64,000 nucleotides of DNA. Origin: Roseisolibacter agri. GTDB taxonomy: Bacteria > Gemmatimonadota > Gemmatimonadetes > Gemmatimonadales > Gemmatimonadaceae. Each line of letters starts with the position of its first letter. Position 1 is the first letter of the stretch. The stretch lies in contig NZ_BRXS01000006.1 of the NCBI RefSeq assembly GCF_030159095.1, positions 372,001 through 436,000 on the forward strand. Reading direction: 5' to 3'. Positions 58,992-64,000 of this stretch are shown piece by piece. Under the pieces are notes generated by a model. The model saw only the letters and a list, made by a program, of their open reading frames with translations. It did no database searches and was not told the origin of the DNA. The translations under genes and the position numbers were made by a program.

Positions 58992-59605
58992 GCGTCCGCC
59001 TCCCGCACCTCGGCCAGGCGCAGCACGTCGCCCACCAGCAGGTAGCGGGTGCCGCAGGCGCGGCACGTCGAGCGCACCGCGGCGTCGGGCGTCGCCACCG
59101 GCAGCTCCAGCTGCTCGCCGCACTGGCACATCCAGCCGCGCTGCCGCGCGGGCACGCCCACCACGAGCGCGTACGCCGGCACGTCGCGCGTCACCACCGC
59201 GCCCGCGCCCACGAACGCGTACTCGCCGAGCGTCGTGCCGCAGACGATGGTCGCGTTGGCGCCGATCGAGGCGCCGCGCCCGACCTTCGTCGGGCGGTAC
59301 TCGTGCTTGCGCGAGACGTGGCTGCGCGGGTTGAGCACGTTGGTGAACACCATCGACGGCCCGCAGAACACGTCGTCCTCCAGCTCCACGCCCTCGTAGA
59401 CCGAGACGTTGTTCTGGATCTTGACGTTGTCGCCGATGCGCACGCGGTTCATCACCACGACGTTCTGGCCCAGCGAGCAGCGCTCGCCGATGACCGCGCC
59501 GGGCATCACGTGGCAGAAGTGCCAGACCTTCGTGTCGGCGCCAATCTGCGCGCCCTCGTCGACGAAGGCGGAGGCGTGGATGGAGGCCGTCGGATGGATC
59601 GTCAC
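58988..59605 (-). CDS. wbpD: Left-handed beta-helix N-acetyltransferase (WbpD type) with C-terminal zinc ribbon
   Basis: 205 residues from GTG 59605 (GTGA overlap with carB). Hexapeptide repeats run from [26 protein letters not shown] (in part) through [18 protein letters not shown] to [34 protein letters not shown] is the typical end. Unlike P. aeruginosa WbpD it ends with two CxC/CxxC pairs ([11 protein letters not shown] and [10 protein letters not shown]), a likely zinc ribbon. It would acetylate the C3 amine. Confidence 0.9.
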   Translation of the reverse strand: MTIHPTASIHASAFVDEGAQIGADTKVWHFCHVMPGAVIGERCSLGQNVVVMNRVRIGDNVKIQNNVSVYEGVELEDDVFCGPSMVFTNVLNPRSHVSRKHEYRPTKVGRGASIGANATIVCGTTLGEYAFVGAGAVVTRDVPAYALVVGVPARQRGWMCQCGEQLELPVATPDAAVRSTCRACGTRYLLVGDVLRLAEVREADA

Positions 59606-62600
59606 GAGCGCGTCGGGCCGGAGGCGTCGAGCGTGGCGGCCGGCTCGGCGTGCGCGGCACCCGCGCCACCGTTCTCGCCCAGCGTGGCGTGCCACTCCTG
59701 CAGCGAGCGCACCTGCCCCGGCCGCGACCGCATCGACAGGATCGCGTCGCTCGCCGCGTTGGCCGCGGAGAGCGTGGTCGTGTAGGCGAGGCGCCGCGCG
59801 ATGGCCGCCTGGCGCAGGCGGTAGTCGTCCACCTGCGCGCTCTTGCCCATCGGCGTGTTGATGAGGAGCTGGATGTCGCCGTTGACGATCAGGTCCAGGC
59901 CGTTCGGCCGCCCCTCGTGCAGCTTGAACACGCGCTCGCAGGGCACGCCGCGCTGCGTCAGGAAGCGCGCCGTGCCCTCGGTGGCGTAGAGGCGGAAGCC
60001 CATCTCGTAGAAGCGGCGCACGATCGGCAGCACGGTCGGCTTGTCGCGATCGTTCACCGTCACGAAGATCGCGCCCTCGGCCGGCAGCTGGTTGTCGGCG
60101 GCCAGCTGCGACTTCAGGAACGACGCGCCGAACGAGTCGGCGATGCCCATCACCTCGCCCGTCGAGCGCATCTCGGGGCCGAGCACCGGATCGAACTCGC
60201 GGAACTTGTTGAAGGGGAACACCGCCTCCTTCACCGCCACGTAGTGCGGCACGATCTCCTGCGTGTAGCCGATCTGCTCCAGCGTCTCGCCGAGCATGAC
60301 ACGCGCGGCGACGGACGCCAGCGGTACGCCCACCGCCTTGCTGACGAACGGGATGGTGCGGCTGGCGCGCGGGTTCACCTCCAGCACGTACACCTGCCCG
60401 TCGCGCATCGCGTACTGCACGTTGATCAGTCCCACGACGCCGAGCTTCCTCGCCAGCGCGACGGTCTGCTCGCGCATCGTCGCCTGGTCCTGCTCGGTGA
60501 GGATGTACGGCGGCAGCACGCACGCCGAGTCGCCCGAGTGGATGCCCGCGTCCTCGATGTGCTGCATCACCGCGCCGATGACCACCCGCTCGCCGTCGCT
60601 CACCGCGTCGACGTCCGCCTCGTACGCGTCCTCGAGGAAGCGGTCGATCAGCACCGGGCGGTCCTCGGAGACCTGCACCGCGCGCGTGAAGTACTCGCGG
60701 AGCGACGCCTCGTCGTACACGATCTCCATCGCGCGCCCACCGAGCACGTACGACGGGCGCACGAGCACCGGGTAGCCGACGCGGTTGGCGATCGCCACCG
60801 ACTCCTCGACGCTCGTCGCGGTGCCGTTGGGCGGCTGCGTCAGCCCCAGCTCGCGCGCCAGCTCCTCGAAGCGGCGGCGGTCCTCGGCGATGTCGATGGC
60901 GTCCGGCGAGGTACCGAGGATGCGCACCCCCGCGGCCTCCAGCGGCCGCGTGAGCTTGAGCGGCGTCTGGCCGCCGAGCTGCACGATCACGCCCACCGGC
61001 TGCTCACGCTCGACGATCTCCAGGACGTCCTCGAGCGTCAGCGGCTCGAAGTACAGCTTGTCCGAGATGTCGAAGTCCGTCGAGACGGTCTCGGGGTTCG
61101 AGTTGACCATGATCGTCTCGTAGCCCGCATCGCGCAGCGCGAGGGCGGCCCGGACGCAGCAGTAGTCGAACTCGACGCCCTGTCCAATCCGGTTCGGGCC
61201 GGAGCCGAGGATCACGACCGACCTGCGGCCGCTGCGGGGTGCCTCGCTCTCTTCGTCGTAGCTGCCGTACAGGTACGGCGTGGACGACGGGAACTCGCCC
61301 GCGCACGTGTCGACCATCTTGTACGCCGGCCGCACGCCGAGCGACCAGCGGCGCGCGCGCACGTCGCCCTCGGTCTCGCCGCGCAGCGCGGCCAGCTGGC
61401 GGTCCGAGAAGCCGAGGCGCTTCATCTGGCGCAGGTCGGTGCTCTCGACCGCGCCAAGCGCCGCGTACGCGCGCTCCGCGTCGATCAGCTCCTGCAGCTG
61501 GTGCAGGAACCACGGATCGACCTTGGAGAGCTCGTAGACCTCGTCGACCGACAGGCCGGCGAGCAGCGCGCGCTTGATCTGGAAGACGCGCTCGGGCGTC
61601 GGCTGGCGGAGCGCGGCGCGCAGCGTCGTCAGCTCGTCGTCGGCCAGGCGGTCGTCCGAGGGCGTCGCGCCGATCGCCCATCCCGGACGCCCCGTCTCCA
61701 GCGCGCGCAGCGCCTTCTGGAACGCCTCCTTGAACGTGCGGCCGATCGCCATGCTCTCACCGACGCTCTTCATCTGCGTCGTGAGGCGCGGGTCCGACGC
61801 GACGAACTTCTCGAACGCGAAGCGCGGGCACTTCACGACCACGTAGTCCAGCACCGGCTCGAACGACGCGGGCGTGGTCTTCGTGATGTCGTTCGGCACC
61901 TCGTCCAGGCGGTAGCCGACGGCCAGCTTGGCGCCGATGCGCGCGATCGGGAACCCGGTGGCCTTCGACGCCAGCGCCGAGGAGCGCGAGACGCGCGGGT
62001 TCATCTCGATCACGACCATCTCGCCGTTGGCCGGGTTGACGGCGAACTGGATGTTGCACCCGCCGGCGGCGACGCCGATCTCGCGGATGATCGCGCACGC
62101 CGCGTCGCGCATCGTCTGGTACTCGCGGTCCGTCAGCGTCATCGCCGGCGCGACCGTGATCGAGTCGCCCGTGTGCACGCCCATCGGATCGAAGTTCTCG
62201 ATCGAGCAGACGATCACGACGTTGTCGGCGGAGTCGCGCATCACCTCCAGCTCGAACTCCTTCCAGCCGAGCAGCGAGCGCTCGATGAGCACCTGCTTCA
62301 CGGGCGACAGGTCGAGCCCGCGGCGCACGATCGCCTCGTACTCGTCGCGGTTGTACGCGATGCCGCCGCCCGAGCCGCCCAGCGTGAACGACGGGCGGAT
62401 GATCGCCGGGAAGCCCGTCCACTCGACGATCGCCAGCGCCTCGTCCCACGTCGTCGCGAACTTGCCGGCCGGCGTCTGCAGCCCGATGCGCTGCATCGCC
62501 TTCTCGAACTCCTGGCGGTCCTCGGCCATCTTGATCGAGCGCGCGTCGGCGCCGATCAGCTCCACGCCGTAGCGCTCCAGCACCCCGTTCTGCGACAGCG

Positions 62601-62901
62601 CCATCGCGACGTTGAGCGCCGTCTGGCCGCCCATGGTCGGGAGGATCGCGTCGGGGCGCTCGCGCGCGACGATCCGCTCGACGTACTCCGGCGTCACCGG
62701 CTCGACGTACGTGCGGTCCGCGAACTCCGGATCCGTCATGATCGTCGCCGGGTTCGAGTTCACCAGGACGACCTCGTAGCCCTCCTCGCGCAGCGCCTTC
62801 ACGGCCTGCGTCCCCGAGTAGTCGAACTCGGCGGCCTGCCCGATGATGATCGGGCCCGAGCCGATGACGAGGATCTTGTGGAGGTCGTTGCGGCGAGGCA
62901 T
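59602..62901 (-). CDS. carB: Carbamoyl-phosphate synthase large subunit
   Basis: 1099 residues. Two tandem ATP-grasp halves: the first has [30 protein letters not shown] and [17 protein letters not shown]; the second has [27 protein letters not shown] and [17 protein letters not shown]-terminal MGS-like allosteric domain follows ([18 protein letters not shown]). It makes carbamoyl phosphate for pyrimidines and arginine with CarA, which is not in the window. The overlap with wbpD (GTGA) is an unusual pairing of a housekeeping gene with surface-sugar genes. Confidence 0.97.
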   Translation of the reverse strand: MPRRNDLHKILVIGSGPIIIGQAAEFDYSGTQAVKALREEGYEVVLVNSNPATIMTDPEFADRTYVEPVTPEYVERIVARERPDAILPTMGGQTALNVAMALSQNGVLERYGVELIGADARSIKMAEDRQEFEKAMQRIGLQTPAGKFATTWDEALAIVEWTGFPAIIRPSFTLGGSGGGIAYNRDEYEAIVRRGLDLSPVKQVLIERSLLGWKEFELEVMRDSADNVVIVCSIENFDPMGVHTGDSITVAPAMTLTDREYQTMRDAACAIIREIGVAAGGCNIQFAVNPANGEMVVIEMNPRVSRSSALASKATGFPIARIGAKLAVGYRLDEVPNDITKTTPASFEPVLDYVVVKCPRFAFEKFVASDPRLTTQMKSVGESMAIGRTFKEAFQKALRALETGRPGWAIGATPSDDRLADDELTTLRAALRQPTPERVFQIKRALLAGLSVDEVYELSKVDPWFLHQLQELIDAERAYAALGAVESTDLRQMKRLGFSDRQLAALRGETEGDVRARRWSLGVRPAYKMVDTCAGEFPSSTPYLYGSYDEESEAPRSGRRSVVILGSGPNRIGQGVEFDYCCVRAALALRDAGYETIMVNSNPETVSTDFDISDKLYFEPLTLEDVLEIVEREQPVGVIVQLGGQTPLKLTRPLEAAGVRILGTSPDAIDIAEDRRRFEELARELGLTQPPNGTATSVEESVAIANRVGYPVLVRPSYVLGGRAMEIVYDEASLREYFTRAVQVSEDRPVLIDRFLEDAYEADVDAVSDGERVVIGAVMQHIEDAGIHSGDSACVLPPYILTEQDQATMREQTVALARKLGVVGLINVQYAMRDGQVYVLEVNPRASRTIPFVSKAVGVPLASVAARVMLGETLEQIGYTQEIVPHYVAVKEAVFPFNKFREFDPVLGPEMRSTGEVMGIADSFGASFLKSQLAADNQLPAEGAIFVTVNDRDKPTVLPIVRRFYEMGFRLYATEGTARFLTQRGVPCERVFKLHEGRPNGLDLIVNGDIQLLINTPMGKSAQVDDYRLRQAAIARRLAYTTTLSAANAASDAILSMRSRPGQVRSLQEWHATLGENGGAGAAHAEPAATLDASGPTRS

Positions 62902-62932
62902 GGCTGGCGTGGTGAGTCGGACGGAGTGGCGG

Positions 62933-63916
62933 TCAGGCGGGCGGCGGCGGTGCGGCGATCAGGTCGTCGAGCAGCGCGTCGAACGAGCGGCGCGGCGCCC
63001 AGCCCGTGTGCGCCTGCAGCTTGGCGGAGCTGCCGACGAGCGCCGGCACGTCCACCGGGCGGACGAGCGCCGGATCGCTCTCGACGGGCACGTCGAGCCC
63101 GAAGCGGGCGAGCACGACGCGGGCGAGCGCGCCGACGCTGTGGCCGACGCCGCTCGCCACGTTGTACACGTCGCCCGGCCGGCCGCGGGCGATCAGGGCA
63201 ATATAGGCGGCCACGACGTCGCTCACATGCAGGAAGTCCCGCGACGTGTCCTGGTTGCCGACGAGCAGCGGGCCGGCGCTCGCGCCGGCGGCGGCCAGCT
63301 TCCGCGCGCGTCCCACGAGCCCGGGCAGCAGGAAGCGCGACGCCTGCCCCGGCCCGCTGTGGTTGAAGCTGCGCGTCGCTATCACGCGCACGCCCGCGGA
63401 GCGCCACGCCTCCAGCGCCATCGTCTCCTGCGCGACCTTGGTCGCCGCGTAGACGGTGTGCGGGCGCAGCTCGGCGTCCTCGGTCAGCGGCAGCTCCGCG
63501 TCGTCGTGGCGGCCGTACTGCTCGGCGCTGCCGACGACGAGCACCGTCGGGTCCAGGGTGCCGGCGGCGCGCCGCTCGCGCACGAGGCCGAGCAGCCGCG
63601 CCGCGGCGACGACGTTGACCTCCGCGGTGGCGCCGGGATCCTTGGAGGCCGCCGGCACGAACGTCACGCCCGCGAGGTGGAAGATCGCGTCGGGGCGCGC
63701 GACGTCGAGCGCCTCGGTCAGGTGTGCGAGGTCGCGCACGTCGCCGGCGATCCACCGCGCCGCGCGCCCGGCATCGCTGAGCGACGCGGCGTCGGGTTGA
63801 TGCGGGGCGGCGGCCGTGACGTCCCAGCCGTCCGCCGCCAGCGCGTCGATCAGCCAGCGGCCGACGAAGCCCGACGCGCCGGTGACGAGCGCGCGGCCGC
63901 TCACCGAGCCGGTCAC
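62933..63916 (-). CDS. rmd: GDP-6-deoxy-4-keto-D-mannose reductase-like SDR (Rmd type)
   Basis: 327 residues from GTG 63916 (GTGA overlap with the gmd end). Extended [14 protein letters not shown] loop, [23 protein letters not shown], the catalytic YAATK and [18 protein letters not shown], the last being typical of Gmd/Rmd enzymes. Next to gmd it most likely reduces GDP-4-keto-6-deoxymannose to GDP-D-rhamnose; a GDP-talose or other product is possible. It lies 31 bp upstream of carB. Confidence 0.87.
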   Translation of the reverse strand: MTGSVSGRALVTGASGFVGRWLIDALAADGWDVTAAAPHQPDAASLSDAGRAARWIAGDVRDLAHLTEALDVARPDAIFHLAGVTFVPAASKDPGATAEVNVVAAARLLGLVRERRAAGTLDPTVLVVGSAEQYGRHDDAELPLTEDAELRPHTVYAATKVAQETMALEAWRSAGVRVIATRSFNHSGPGQASRFLLPGLVGRARKLAAAGASAGPLLVGNQDTSRDFLHVSDVVAAYIALIARGRPGDVYNVASGVGHSVGALARVVLARFGLDVPVESDPALVRPVDVPALVGSSAKLQAHTGWAPRRSFDALLDDLIAAPPPPA

Positions 63917-64000
63917 CGGGGAGCGTGCCCCTGCAGCCGGTAGCGCTCCATGTCGGCGTGCACCATCATCGACACGAGGTCCGGGAAGCTGACGCGTCGC
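63913..64000 (-). CDS. gmd: GDP-mannose 4,6-dehydratase, partial (C-terminal 28 residues)
   Basis: Only the end is in the window: RVSFPDLVSMMVHADMERYR and a short tail. The 'VSFxxLVxMMVxADxE' pattern is the usual Gmd C-terminus. The enzyme converts GDP-mannose to GDP-4-keto-6-deoxymannose, the substrate of the next gene. The call rests on this short segment plus the rmd-like neighbour. Confidence 0.75.
   Translation of the reverse strand, partial: RRVSFPDLVSMMVHADMERYRLQGHAPR

Overview
The window is about 70% GC and almost fully coding, with many GTG starts and tight gene packing. The envelope genes (LptD, BamD, Tol-Pal, TonB-dependent receptor, Tat) mark a Gram-negative diderm with lipopolysaccharide. 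My best guess is a Gemmatimonadota bacterium (Gemmatimonas/Gemmatirosa type), inferred from the GC content, gene mix, gene order and long acidic TPR proteins; no 16S gene or other marker in the window proves it. I see no rRNA, tRNA, CRISPR array, phage or insertion sequence.

Layout. 1-4.3 kb: end of a glycerophosphodiester phosphodiesterase, a TonB-dependent receptor and a small secreted protein. 4.3-13.6 kb (minus): a run aroQ-pepP-accB-accC-comB-ftsK (transcription order) headed by a large acidic TPR protein. 13.9-15.7 kb (plus): a PpiD/SurA-type membrane foldase, divergent from that TPR gene. 15.9-35.1 kb (minus): one collinear train of about 19 kb: sugar-nucleotide epimerase, tolQ, tolR, tolA/tonB-like, tolB, pal, cpoB, tatC, lptD, hutH, hutU, a radical SAM gene, hutI, a second acidic TPR protein, a polyprenyl diphosphate synthase, a DUF4321 protein and tatA. 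35.2-39.9 kb: a lone chemoreceptor between two plus-strand secreted or outer-membrane proteins. 39.9-48.1 kb (minus): ssb, rimI-tsaB-tsaE, uvrB, a small membrane protein, rel, radC. 48.1-50.1 kb: a 0.7-kb gene-poor stretch, then a PAP2/vanadium-haloperoxidase-like lipoprotein on plus. 50.2-64 kb (minus): secA, nadD, bamD, a four-gene set for a UDP-2,3-diacetamido-uronic acid (wbpA/E/B/D type), carB, then an rmd-like reductase and the end of gmd.

How the genes work together. The large train combines envelope constriction and outer-membrane integrity (Tol-Pal), LPS export to the surface (LptD) and folded-protein export (TatA/TatC) with histidine degradation to formiminoglutamate (HutH, HutU, HutI). 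The right end makes surface-sugar precursors (a diacetamido-uronate and a GDP-deoxyhexose) beside secretion and outer-membrane assembly genes. The left end supplies the shikimate step AroQ and the biotin-carboxylase half of acetyl-CoA carboxylase.

Recurring sequence features: (i) 13 gene junctions where the stop and next start share four bases, 12 of them GTGA; (ii) perfect 12-21 bp GC hairpins with tiny loops and no U-tract just after genes; (iii) short reiterated intergenic motifs, one of which has become the N-terminus of HutI; (iv) candidate promoters with a 16-bp spacer, two of them with identical hexamers.
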